Shown here: piece after piece, positions 22,364-33,165 of the stretch
Layout of the letters: each line of letters begins with the position of its first letter
Numbering within the stretch: the first letter of the stretch is position 1
From: Aquatica leii
Taxonomy: Eukaryota; Arthropoda; Insecta; Coleoptera; Lampyridae
Assembly (NCBI GenBank): GCA_035610365.1
Contig: CM069432.1
Span: 240,216,104 to 240,280,103 of the forward strand
Length of the DNA: 64,000 bases
Reading direction: 5' to 3'
Translations under genes and position numbers: made by a program
The notes under the pieces: generated by a model
What the model was told of the DNA's origin: nothing
The model's database searches: none
Seen by the model: only the letters and a program-made list of their open reading frames with translations

Positions 22364-23419
22364 ATTTGAAGACACAGGAAATGTCAAATATAAAAAAAGA
22401 GATGTAGAGCAACGTACAGTTACAAACGACGAAAACGAGTTGACAGTTTTATTAAGTGTAGAAGAAAATCCTAACGTAAGTGTTCGTCAGATCGCGGTGC
22501 AAGTAGATCTTAGCAAAACTTCAATACAAAGAATTATAAGCAAACATAAATTTCACCCATACCATTTGTGCTTGCATCAAAGCCTACGACCGCAAGATTT
22601 CGCAGATCGCGTCGCATTTTGCAATACTATTATAGAAAAAATTAACCAACAACCCAATTTTATTGACTTTGTGCTATTCAGCAACGAAGCAAGTTTTAAT
22701 AACGTAGGAGTCGTTAATAAACATAATATGCACTATTACTCCGTTGAAAATCCACACTGGGTACGACAGATAGACTACCAGAATCAGTGGACTGTGAATG
22801 TGTGGGGTGGTATTATCAATACGAATGTAATAGGACCTTTCTTTTTCGATGATTCCCTGACAGGCGAAAAATATCTACAATTCCTTCACGAAGATTTACC
22901 ACAGTTGCTTGAAAATGTAAATCTACATACTCGACAAACTATGTATTACCAACATGATGGAGCCCCGCCGCACTACCATAATCGAGTACGTCGGTATTTA
23001 GAACATTGGCGCGAAGATCGGTGGATAGGTCGCGGTGGTCCCATTGCTTGGCCTGCGAGATCACCCGATCTCACTCCCCTAGACTTTTTTCTTTGGGGAT
23101 ATGTGAAACAGGAGGTGTATAAGGATTTGCCTACTACACCGGCCAATATGAAAGTTCGAATTGAAGAGGCCTTTCGAAGAATTCAAACAACTACCCTTCA
23201 AAATGTCAAAACAACTTTCACTAGGCGGTTGGCATTGTGTATTGCTGAAAATGGAAACATTTTTGAACATTTAATATAAAATTTATAATACATTGTGTCC
23301 TTTGATTCCATTTTAAGGATTATGGTTATACTGTTCCGTTCTACGAGTAAATAATAGTTTCCCTTCTGTAGTCCATTGTTTCATTTTTCTAATTTATTTT
23401 ATAGACCCTTATTGTGACA

Positions 23420-24037
23420 AATTCAAGAAAAGTAACAAAATTTTGCAATATTCAACTTTAAGACAGAATAATTCAAAAACACTTAGGAATAGGTAGTATA
23501 AAGTGAGTATCTATGGAAAGCTCGTAAAAAATGCTATTCAAATCTGTAATAAAATATAGGGTGTGCCATTTAAAAAAATTGAGAAAAATAACATTGCGCA
23601 AAATAGACCACCCTGTATATGTAAAGAAAAGAGTCTGCAATTTGAGTATAAAGGTCAATACTAGACATATTAGAAATACAAATACCAAAATTTTACTTTG
23701 ATATATTTAAAGATGGCGGAACAGGAGCCTACTCAATTGACTCATTTTTTTACATAACAATGTCAATAACTCAGGAACCGTTGGTCGTAGATCCATAGTA
23801 CTTTATATCATTTTGCTCAGTATTTAACAGAGAATTCAAATATATAAAAATATATAAGGCATTCCATTTAAATAAACACAAGTTTGGTGTGGTACTCGAA
23901 AATAGGCCACCCTGTATATACCAAAATATTTTTACGAGATGCTCCTCGTTGTCGACTAAAAGAATCCGTTATAATATATTTTTTTAAATCAACAGTATAG
24001 GCGTAATCTTCCACCCCCAGATCGTTGGGACACACTG
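23420..24037 (-). repeat. Right terminal inverted repeat of mariner 1
   Basis: Inverse of 21073-21692 with few differences, ending GGGACACACTG next to TA at 24038. Confidence 0.85.
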
Positions 24038-24930
24038 TAGAAGAGGTAAAGAAGGGTTCATTAATAGTAAATTATAATGTTTGGTATTGGTTCATGTTAA
24101 TGAAATCTTTAACTTTGTTGGAGAATAAAAGAAAATTTATATTAATATTTTGAAAATCATCAGAGTCAAGAAAGTTATTAACTTTGTCAATGTAATCAGT
24201 TTTGTTCATTATAACTAAAGTATTACCTTTATCAGCTTTAGTAAATATTAGATTATCTCTCGTTTGCTTTAGTTTAACAGCATTTAATATTTTATTGTTA
24301 AATTTTCCGTGAGACAAGGTAATATTTTTTAACTTTTGGTTACAAATAGCTCTAACATAATTAGAATCAATAAAGTTTGAAGTTTTATGTAAAATACATT
24401 CTAAATCAATTTTGAATTCATCTAAAAGCTTAGTATTAAGATTATTATTATTATTATATGTTTGAGACCAAGTTTAAGAAACTCTATCTCATCTTTTTCA
24501 AATTTTGAAGTACTTAAATTAATTAATCTATTATAAAAGGTAAAGTCTGGAATCTGACTAAATACAGGTTGTGTTTGTAAATGTGAATTAAAAGATACTT
24601 TATTTTGTATTATTTTTTTAATTTTTGAATTAAGTTTAGTAAAAAGTTGAGAACCAAATTCAAAAACTTCATCTTTAACAAAATTAATAATTAAATCAAT
24701 TTCTAAATTATGGAAATATTGAAAAAGAGTGGAATTGTGTTTATATATTAATAGATTTAAATTGTTTCTAACTTGATACCAATGTTTAATTTCATTATGT
24801 AGCCAAGCTTGTTTACCTTTAATTATACCATTGATTGCTTGAACTGATTTATTTTTAGTCGTAAGTTTTATATAGTTTGGAAAAACTTCATTTCTTAGAC
24901 AGGTGCTATTAAACCAAAGGATAATTTAAT
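24038..24930 (-). pseudogene. PLE-B N-terminal domain and start of RT
   Basis: Minus-strand blocks: KGKQAWLHNEIKHWYQVRNN, LINLSTSKFEKDEIEFLKLG, then NLIFTKADKGNTLVIMNKTD. They match VVNLSSLVLTSEQESVLSKG and VLPADKGNATVVLNQID in PLE-A. Frame breaks occur near 24450 and 24070. It joins the RT at 21072 once the mariner is removed. Confidence 0.75.
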
Positions 24931-25985
24931 TACAGTTTTCGAGGTGGATTAAAAGTGAATAAATTATTTTATAAATTTATTTCTATTTTATCAAATTAGT
25001 TAAGCTATTCTGATATAACTAGCAATAGAAGCATCTTAATCGTTAATTTTTCAGCATATAAGAAATAAATACAATTTTAGATTGTGTTAAAACTAGATAT
25101 TTAGTAACAATATTGACTGCACTTAATTTACAGCAGAAATTCTATAAAGACTAAACAAAAAGTTCTAGTTGCTAAAGTCAAACATTTACATTTTTTTATT
25201 GATTTTATTAATGTGTTTCTATTGTAGAACTAAAATGTTTGGAACTATTTTTGATGCATGAATTGTTCAAAATTTTATTAATGCTGTAAATATATTTTAT
25301 TTATGTAGTATTTACGTATCATGAATTGGAGTTTTAAAATATTTTTTAAAAAATACGTTATAAGTACATAAACAGAAACATTTTTAGCTTAAAAATTATT
25401 GATTGATTTCATAGCAATTTAACACAATTAAAAACAAATTTTTAATCAAATTGCTGCCAAATCTCAAACATTGTTAAAACAGATTGAACTATATTAATTG
25501 CATATCTGATGACGTATCTAAGCATTTCGTTTAAAGTTAAAGTTTAAATCATTTATTAGTTAAATGAAAAATATTTGTAAAGAAAAAAATTGAAATTAAT
25601 GTTTATTTTGCAGTTTTAGATACTAAAATTACTTTGATTTTAGTAATTTTATAAAAAAATGTTTTTGAAAAAATTTGTTCTTTACAATCTCAACTCCAGT
25701 TAGAACTTTTACGGAAATGGCTTAATTAGACATGGTTTACAGATGATTAAATTGAAGAATTTATGATAAAATACTTTGCAATTACAATTTGGTAAGATAT
25801 TCTAGAAGACGCAATTGCAGTCAAATGAATCTTTTGCAAACAAAACACAACTAACCGATAACGATTGACAAGTCTTTATATGTTTTGTAAAAACATTGAT
25901 TATATTAAATACGAATGTATAAAAATAAATACAAATATTTTTAAAAGTAGTCACCATAGTAATAGTAATAATTATTATGCACTAA
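24931..25985. other. AT-rich noncoding DNA
   Basis: No gene, inverted repeat or known element seen. Confidence 0.5.
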
Positions 25986-26092
25986 GGACGTTATTATGAT
26001 GATTACGCCTGGAGAACAACGTGCTATAGTCCGAGATTCTTTAGCCCGAAAGCAGTCTGTTGCTCCATAGGCGTAATCATCCCGTAACGCCT
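25986..26092. repeat. Foldback repeat, copy 1
   Basis: A 107-bp sequence whose left 35 bases pair with its right 33 bases. GATGATTACGCCT pairs exactly with AGGCGTAATCATC, extended by GACGTTA with TAACGCC and GGAGAACAAC with GTTGCTCC. The loop region holds TCCGAG and CCCGAA boxes. A diverged copy lies at 56748-56865. More GC-rich than its surroundings. No coding potential. Confidence 0.75.
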
Positions 26093-26659
26093 GTTTCTAC
26101 TTTACTAAATCTACAAGTATATCTATTAGTCTATAACAACAAATCATTTGACGTTTAATTATTTGTTTGTCAGAAGTAAGAATTAATTTAAAAATTAATT
26201 GATATATTTAAAAAAAAAATACACAAAAAGAAATAAAAAACTTGTTATTGTCTAAAGCTAAACAAAAATATCATCATTTTTGAGGGTGTAATGAATCAAT
26301 AACGCCCTCTCATATATATCTACGCATCTCGTATCCTAGGGATTGTAAATAAATTATAACAAAGTGAAAAATAAGAATTATTTATGTATTTAATAAGAGT
26401 TATTTATGTATTTAGCCGAGGGTTAGGAATACGTTGTTGCTTTAATATTTGGGATAGCTGGAGCATGCCGTAGACAAGAGTTTGTTGAGTTAGAAGTTGA
26501 TTATATTTGGGTTCTGCAATCCTGATTACTGATGACTATTCGAGATACTAAAACCAGAAAAAATAGAATGTTTAGTGTAGTTGACAACCTTAGATTACCA
26601 AGTTTTCTAAAAATTTCTAAAAAGCATGCCCAATAAATATGGATACTTGCGGTTTTATC
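26093..26659. other. Noncoding DNA
   Basis: No gene recognised. Decayed upstream Crypton-like sequence may be present but is not supportable. Confidence 0.4.
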
Positions 26660-27055
26660 TTGGTTTACAGGAATGGGAAATGTATTACGCAAGTTGTAGG
26701 AAAAAATGTCTAGCGGAATTCCGAAAAAAATAGGTGTTTAACTGAAATTTCTGAATCCTCAATTGTATACTGAGCACTGGCAAACCCTAAAGAAAGAATG
26801 ACTGGTATAAACCAACTAGGATGTTGGAAGTCAACTTCAGTAGCAGAACAGTATATAAAAGACTCTGTATCAAACAAAACTAGGTTAGCTAAAAAAGTAT
26901 TGATTAGAAAAGACAATTTATCGTCTATTAATACTAAATTAGGAGCTACCAATATCTTTGATTACGTAGCTACTAGCAATAATTCCAATTTGATGGGTAA
27001 TTCTAGTAGCGTAGATGCATCTCCAAATATTACTGTAGTTACTTGTTATACATAA
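26660..27055 (+). pseudogene. Crypton-like tyrosine recombinase, C-terminal fragment
   Basis: Blocks NGKCITQVVGKN, AEFRKKIGV and NPQLYTEHW precede a frameshift at about 26796. The frame then reads TGINQLGCWKSTSVAEQYIK and DSVSNKTRLAKKVL. This is the end of tyrosine recombinases of the Crypton / KIAA1958-like group, where a GHSFRRTSAT...LKRHGGWKS..VAEGYI pattern is usual. The Tyr of AEQYI would be the nucleophile. The HxxR box is damaged (EHWQ). N-terminal sequence appears downstream at 27440-27790, not upstream, so these are separate or rearranged copies. Confidence 0.7.
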
Positions 27056-27439
27056 TTGTTTTCTTAACATAAATCACTGACAAGTAATTTTTAACAAAAA
27101 GTACAATTTTCGACTTCTAATAAAAACCTTTCATTTTACAAGTATTTCGTTTGTTAGGTATTTATGATAACGTTGTTTGAGGTTTTATTATAGCCCGTAG
27201 GAATAAAGAGGTCTGTGGGCTTTAAAAAGACGTTTGTGACATACAAATATGTGTTTAATTGTCAATTTATGATACATCAGTTCATAAACAATTTCATCTA
27301 CGACTAATATATAATGGAAGTATTATACATATGGATTTTGTAGTATAATACCATATATTATTTTTTTAGGGAATAACGACGAGGGATTAATAGTCCTTAT
27401 TCTCTTTTGCACTCTAATCACAAAATTTCTCGAATTAAA

Positions 27440-27790
27440 TTTTTTTTCTACACCTTCGAAAATTGTATAAATAGCGTCATACCAAAAACATCAAAAGCTA
27501 TTTATATTAAAACGCAGCCTTCAACAAATGGTGTCTTAAAAAAACGCAAACTCCTTTTCCAAAAATGATCTGCTGGTCTATTTTGCTAAATTTAAGTACA
27601 AAATACAAACCGTCTTCATTATGGTAATTCTACTGAATTTTTAAATCTATGTTGACGTTGATCTGAAAAAATATGGCAAACTACAAGCGCTATTAAAAAA
27701 GAAATCTGAAGGATTTGAAGCAAAAAAGTCTTTTACTTTGACACCGGAACAAATTAAGAAATTTATTTGCCAGGTTCCTGACATGTGAAA
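27440..27790 (+). pseudogene. Crypton-like recombinase, N-terminal/middle fragment
   Basis: Blocks DLLVYFAKF and LSTKYKPSSLW overlap in different frames near 27570-27640. They are followed by KYGKLQALLKKKSEGFEAKK and SFTLTPEQIKKFICQVPDM. The last block matches the start of the catalytic domain in Crypton-type recombinases (KK..TLT.EEI.KFL.EAPD). It is cut at 27800 by the element described next and does not resume after it. Confidence 0.65.
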
Positions 27791-27801
27791 AGGGACTCAT
27801 A

Positions 27802-29306
27802 CCCAAGTAGCAAAAATCAGTTACAAAACGGTTGTAAAACTCTCTTGCAACTATGGTTTCAGTAAGGTATTTAGTTACAGAATAGTTGCTGAGTCTTTCC
27901 TGATACGTTGTCAATACCGGATTTGGTCAGTTGCAAGGCAACTGCAGTAATATTATAACCGTTTTACAACGTGTCTGAAACCGTTGCAATTACTACTTTG
28001 TAACTGATTTGCAGCGTTGCTATAACGGATTTTTACAAATCATGTTTACCTATTCTGAATCGTTTCTGCAATGGTTTATCATCACGGTTTTGTAATTGAT
28101 TTGTAACATTGTAGTTACCGTTTACAGCAACTGCTATGTAACTGTTTTGAAAACATGCTTATTACCATTATTTGAAACTACTACCGTTTTGTAAAGCAAC
28201 TTATCCAAGATTTTAGTTACTAACTGCATCATAAAGATTAAAACAAAAGTAGAGATAAACATATATTAATAAAAAGATACAGATATATAAAAAGTTATAA
28301 TAAATGTACATTATTTAAATTTTTATAGTTTCTCATAGAACTAAATTCAAACAAAAAAGATTTAATAAAAGAATTTTTACATCTGTTGCAAGTAGGTACA
28401 AGTAAACAGGTTTTTACGGCAAATTTTCAAGAAAAGCGGATTATGTCTATTATTTATAAATTTTGTAAATAGTAAATGCATAAATTTTGTTAAGAGAAAA
28501 ATGTCTTTGTGTTAAAAGACCATGGCGGATTAAGATATTCCTCACATGTTACATGTTAATGCGTCTACGTAATTCTTAGTTAAATATTTGTATTAGGCTA
28601 CAAATGCACATGTGCAATTATAATCGGTTCAATGATCATAATCTCGACTAATTTTTTAAAGATTATAGGTGTTCGCAATGGCGATCTAATTTACACGTTC
28701 TGATCACTGTGTGTAATATTGTAATGTCCTTGCAATCAAATTCCTATTTTATCCTAGAAGAAAATAAAATCAATTTAAAATTTGCTTACTTATAATTGGC
28801 AACTAATTCTTCAACGTTGATTAAATTAGAAACAGTAGTTTAAATGCACGATTAAAATTATAGTGATATAATATACCAATAATTGTACTTACGTAGTTTT
28901 GAATTAGAAACACTTTGGGTACTGTTTATTGGATAATGATAATGGGCTATGTGTCTTATAAAAATCTCGTAAAATGCACTTCTTCTGTTACTGTTTGAAC
29001 GTATAGATTAACACTGCAGTGTAGTTTTAGAAATTCACACTTGTAACCATAGTTTCAAGACTGTTACACTCGAAACCGAAATGAAAGTTTTAATGTCACT
29101 AAATTGACACTGTAGTTACATAAGGGTTTAAGAAAAACTTACTTATAACCATAGTTGTAAAATGGTAATTTCTGTAATAGATTTGAAACCTCAGTAAATT
29201 ACGAAAGTTGCTGCTACGTTGCTGCAACGGTTTATTTACCATGGTGCTAATGTTACTAATTTGCAACTGGTTACAACGTAACCACGGTTACAAAATGTTG
29301 CTTGGG
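27802..29306. mobile_element. Non-autonomous TA-flanked element with GTTGCAAC-rich ends
   Basis: Termini CCCAAG...CTTGGG are flanked by TA on each side (27800-27801 and 29307-29308). Both ends carry arrays of short motifs built on GTAAC, GTTGCAAC and GTTACAACG, spread over about 27825-28210 and 29040-29300, in both orientations. The middle is AT-rich with no transposase. The 1505-bp unit sits beside the Crypton-like coding block. I do not recognise the superfamily. Confidence 0.65.
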
Positions 29307-29308
29307 TA

Positions 29309-29771
29309 GTTTTTAAAATATTAAAAATCCAAATGTATAATACAGCGTATATGAAAATACAAATTTACAGACATTAGTAAATATATGGTCAAATATTTAA
29401 ACTTGCCAAATCCTTAAAACTATACCGGACATTGTTTTCGTAGATCATTTGCTACTGCTACACTTCCTTTACAGCAACCTAAATTCAAAATTTTTGTATT
29501 TAAAAGTCTTCTAAAGTTATTAATAGTTCAGATCAACCCCCTAGCCCCAACAACCCCCAACAAAAACAAAAATTACGGTTAGGTGGTGGTCGAGTGACCT
29601 TCATTTTAAAGGTCTCTGGATTCTCTATGTGATAGCATGAGTGTTTTTAAGTTTATAAAAATCGGAAAAGTGTAGGAAAAAAATCAAAATTCAACGTCAG
29701 AAGAAATTTTTATTATGATGCAAATGAAAATTATGCAAATTTAGAACACGCTGCTGAATTGAGTAGAAATA
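29309..29771. other. Noncoding DNA with a C-rich patch
   Basis: No gene. CCCCCTAGCCCCAACAACC near 29537-29556 stands out from the AT-rich background; its meaning is unknown. Confidence 0.45.
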
Positions 29772-30543
29772 AATCAGTTTTTTGCAACCGACTGACATTC
29801 TAGTTAGTTTTGATGTCGAGTCTTTGTTTACTAACGCGCCGGTACTTGATTCAATTAACTTTATTAGATCTTTCTTTAACGAGAATAATATTTCAAGCGA
29901 CAATGTATCTATTATCAAAAAATGTTTGACTTCTACATATTACACTTTACTAATGGTTCATTATCACATGCAATTTATTGAAAACCTACCCATACAGATA
30001 GATATTTAAATGGATTGTCTCATCATCGCCCTTCTCTGAAACTATCAGTAGTGAATTCTTTAGTATACAGAACTGTTTCCTTAAGTTAACCCCAATATCT
30101 TCAAAAGGAATTGAATCATCTAACCAATGTGTTAGTCGCGAACAATTACAATAGAAAAAGTATTGAGCGGTATATTACAAATTTTACGTCTGCCAAACCA
30201 AGGCTAACAACTAAATCTAGGTCTCAACCAGTGTCTTTCTACCATATGTCAAAGGTACCACAAACGGTATAGGAAAAATGTTGTCTAAACACAACATTGT
30301 TACTCGGTTTTCTACTCTTCTTAAATTGGGTCAACTTATAAATCCGGTGCTGGATGTTATTCCTTTTTAATCTGAAGGCGTTTATAGCGTTGCTTTTGTG
30401 GTCGTGCCTACATAGGAGAAACGAGTAGAAGCATGGGAATTTGTATTAAGCAGCATCAAACGTGAACTAGAAACGGGTCTTCAAATTATGTTTGAAAACA
30501 ATAAAATATTAGCAAATGTTTCAAATTACTGTCAAGGAATCCA
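29772..30543 (+). pseudogene. PLE-C RT and endonuclease, part 1
   Basis: The RT block reads QPTDILVSFDVESLFTNAPV, then IIKKCLTSTYYTL. It then jumps at about 29955 to NGSLSHAIYRKPTHTDRYLN, so the segment with MGSPLSP and YVDD is deleted. The linker and a decayed GIY-YIG region (GVYSV, then AYIGETSRS in a shifted frame) run to about 30470. The C-terminal end continues after a piggyBac insertion, at 32940. Confidence 0.75.
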
Positions 30544-30547
30544 TTAA
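30544..30547. repeat. TTAA target site, left of piggyBac 2
   Basis: TTAA, matched at 32936-32939. Its removal rejoins PLE-C. Confidence 0.88.
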
Positions 30548-32935
30548 CCTTGCTGCGTCGTTTATTCCCACTGCACACACAAGCTGCTTGGGTCGAAAAA
30601 GACCCAAGGGCGCATAAAGTTATAATCTTGTTGTTATTATTAACTAATCTTTCAATCTGGTTTGGCAAAGACTATAACCATATTGATGCTACTTAGAAAA
30701 GACGATTCAGTATTGTAAAAAAAAATATATTTCAAAGTTATTTTTTATATAATATAAAAATACCAAAAATACATGTATTTGTCTATTTCAAACAGTGTGT
30801 ACAAATTTGTGTCAAATGTTTTTTGCAGCAAAATTGTTAACATGTGTTACACAAATTTGAACTCTTGTTATCTGGTTTTTTACATAAATGGCATCTACCT
30901 CTTTTCTTAGATTGTGCTACGAATGACTGCTGTTCTTCTTGTACTGCACTCTGAACAGCTGATTTTATATTTTTTACAACGTCTCTTGCCGGCTTTGCTC
31001 TGGGAGCATCAGTTCTTCTTTCAATTTGTGGCTTGACCAGTGACATTCCCAGGTTTTCTAAAAATATTCTTCTTTTCCGCATATTTTTATTTCTCCATGT
31101 TCCACTTATTTTTGTGTACAAAATATAAGCATTGTAAGCAGATATGTCAAGAATATTATAAAAAACTATCAAAGGCCACCGGTTTGTTTTTCTTTTTGTC
31201 GTGTAACAAGCAACTGCTTTATCCATAGTATCAATCGAACCTTTTGTTTTATTGTAGTCCAATATAATTGCTGGCTTTTTAGCTTCTCCATCAGAAACTT
31301 GTTTGTCAGAATGCAATGTACTTTACAATATGACGTTTCTGTTCTTTTCGGGATGGTACGACACCAAGGTAGTATCAGAAGTAAAGGCAAATTTGGAGGT
31401 AAATTTGGGTACATTTTTGGTCTGTAACAATTCTAATGGAATAGATCTTTTATTTTTTCTAATATTACCAATCATAGTTATCTTGCGTTTTAGCAACATT
31501 TGTCCCAGTTAATGCGACGTAAAGAAATTATCGCAAGTAAGATTATGTCCCTTTAGTCCATGGGATAAATCGAGAACAACTCTCATACCCTGATTTTGCT
31601 CCCTTGCTTCTCCAAGTGGCTTGCCAATATAAGGCTGAATATTCCATACATATGACGTCTCATTATCGCATAAAACCCAAAATTTTAGGCCATATGTTGC
31701 CGGCTTATTCGGCATGTACTGCCTAAATGGGCATCTACCTCTGAATCCGACTAATTCTTCGTCAACTGTGACATTTTCATTTGGACTGAACAATGTTGGC
31801 AAAATTTCTACCCACTTATCCCAAAGTTCTCTAATCGCCGCAAATTTATCACGAGCTCTTCTTTTATTGATCGTAGACTTATTATCAAATCTAAGAACCC
31901 TGGAAATTTTTTAAAAAAATTCTAAAGACATTGTTGCCCGAACAATACTTCGTCCTTTCTCGGCATGCCACAAACTTTTCGTTGATTCGTCATGAGATTT
32001 GAAAACACCAGACAAAATTACTAAACCTAGATATGCATCTAAGTCTTCCATATCTAAATATTTCCACTTTTCTCCATAGACACGACGAGCTTCTAGGTTT
32101 GTGTTTTCTAAAATTATGTTTCGAATTGATGGCGTCAAAAATAGAAAAAATGATGTAATTTCGTCTTCTATTCGAGAAATAGCATATCTAGTGGGTCCAG
32201 GCGTTAGATATATGACATTTTGTGTAGGAAATCTTCCCCGATGCATTGGAGGATCTAAAGACCACTCAATCGTTTTGTTTTTAGACATAATAGTTTGGGA
32301 ATTTACGGTCGCATTTTTGGGTTCGCTATCATCTGACTCAAGTTCTTCTGTTTCCGAAACGTGATCTTCAAATTCAGAACATTTCTCTTCATCAGATGGT
32401 TCCCATTTTTCAGATGAGTCTTGAAATTCACACGATTCTACGCCAGACTCATCAATTGCTTTCTGCATTTCGCTTTGCGTCAAAGCAGCTGAACGTTTCA
32501 TTTTCTGAAAATTTATGACAGAATTTTTTTATATGAACAGCGTATAACTGTGGGTACAACAAAACAATGTGAAGTAAAAAGAGATAATTATGACTAGTTT
32601 TATATTGTAGTAAACAAAACATTTTCATACCTTTCGTGGTGGTAAAGAAGCAGAAGTGCAGGCTTCCTGAAAATCCATACTGAACACAAACGACGAATAG
32701 ATAAACAACGTGACACTAAACGTAACAGTTACAAATGAAAGATGCAGGGTGCAACTCCCACTACTTTTACCTAGAAGTGGGAATACTAAAGAAGATGCGC
32801 AAATGCAAGTTTCAACTTGTAATGATGTTTACGTATTCGGGACAAAAATCTTAACACCCTAAAATAAATACCTTAAGCGTAATTCTGGAACGATTTTCAC
32901 TTTGGGTCGAAAATGACCCGAACAACGCAGCAAGG
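30548..32935 (-). mobile_element. PiggyBac-type element 2, complete ends
   Basis: 2388 bp between TTAA sites. Termini CCTTGCTGCGTCGTT and, inverted, CCTTGCTGCGTTGTT match at 14 of 15 positions. Each end also holds an internal near-palindrome (TTGGGTCGAAAAAGACCCAA on the left, TGGGTCGAAAATGACCC on the right). The transposase is on the minus strand. Confidence 0.9.
30837..32501 (-). pseudogene. PiggyBac-type transposase 2
   Basis: Begins MKRSAALTQSEMQKAIDE with an acidic N-terminus. The DDE_Tnp_1_7 domain holds the first Asp in VDEELVGFRGRCPF, the second in LTCDNFFTS and the third near GSIDTMDKAV. It ends in a cysteine-rich zinc domain (CHLCKKPDNKSSNLCNTC) at 30837. All three Asp and the Cys-rich tail remain. 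Frameshifts lie near 31911 and in 31320-31510, where about 60 codons are garbled. Roughly 555 codons overall, normal for the family. Recently active compared with the 13.7-kb copy. Confidence 0.88.
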
Positions 32936-32939
32936 TTAA
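32936..32939. repeat. TTAA target site, right of piggyBac 2
   Basis: TTAA, pairing with 30544-30547. Confidence 0.88.
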
Positions 32940-33165
32940 AACAATCAAAAATTTTTTTAATATTAACCAAGATTTTAGTTTTCCGTTAGCTGAGACTTGG
33001 AAACCAGTTTCATCAAACGGGGACCGTTTTATAAAAGCGAAGCTTCACGGCGCTATCGATCAGTTTGTTCTAAAGATGTCCACAGTGACGTGTGGCGAAA
33101 GCTCAACTTGTGTAATGACGATAACACAGGAATTATGCAGAATGGAAAATTGTATTAAGATTTTG
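32940..33165 (+). pseudogene. PLE-C endonuclease end and 3' terminus, part 2
   Basis: Joined to 30543 it reads TIKNFFNINQDFSFPLAETW then KPVS, the PLE C-terminal block. The 3' region includes the hammerhead below and a GGAATTATGCAGAATGG stretch that recurs inverted near 49080-49100. Confidence 0.7.
33067..33107 (+). ncRNA. Degenerate hammerhead motif, PLE-C
   Basis: Stem I GTT, core CTAAAGA (one change from CTGANGA), extra T, stem II with CCAC/GTGG, GAAA, stem III AG/CT, triplet CTC, stem I AAC. All helices pair, but the core G is A, so activity is doubtful. Confidence 0.6.

Larger units (their letters stand above)
21848..23279 (+). pseudogene. Mariner-like transposase 1 (DUF4817 type)
   Basis: Starts MNFSKEELINMTYALGEADR, an N-terminal HTH of DUF4817 type. 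It is cut at KHLRER by the PLE-A fragment (21997-22348) and resumes as FEDTGNVKYKKRD. A second HTH is seen (NPNVSVRQIAVQVDLSKTSI). The catalytic domain runs unbroken to IFEHLI at 23279. The first catalytic position reads FSNEASF where FSDEASF is expected, an Asp-to-Asn change. The second Asp is in QHDGAPPHY and the third in SPDLTPLDFFLWG, with 36 residues between. Without its insertion the protein would be about 360 residues, a normal length. The insertion and the lost Asp make it inactive. Confidence 0.88.
21073..24037 (+). mobile_element. Mariner-like element 1 with long TIRs
   Basis: 2965 bp, flanked by TA and inserted in PLE-B. Terminal inverted repeats are about 620 bp (21073-21692 and 23420-24037), beginning CAGTGTGTCCCAACGATC. 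Inside each arm are two further internal CAGGGTGGTCC-type boxes, so each arm looks like three stacked ends. The transposase is on the plus strand and carries a PLE-A fragment. Confidence 0.88.
19320..24930 (-). mobile_element. Penelope-like element B, near full length, interrupted
   Basis: A minus-strand PLE of about 2.6 kb after subtracting the inserted mariner (21073-24037). From right to left it has an N-terminal domain, RT, GIY-YIG endonuclease and a terminal hammerhead. It shares the domain plan of PLE-A with low sequence identity. I found no inverted partner copy or clear target duplication. Confidence 0.8.

Noticed and set aside
27802..29306. A CRISPR-like or satellite array
   Set aside because: The short GTTGCAAC words are unevenly spaced, in both orientations, and confined to the ends of a TA-flanked element. 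There are no regular repeats or spacers.
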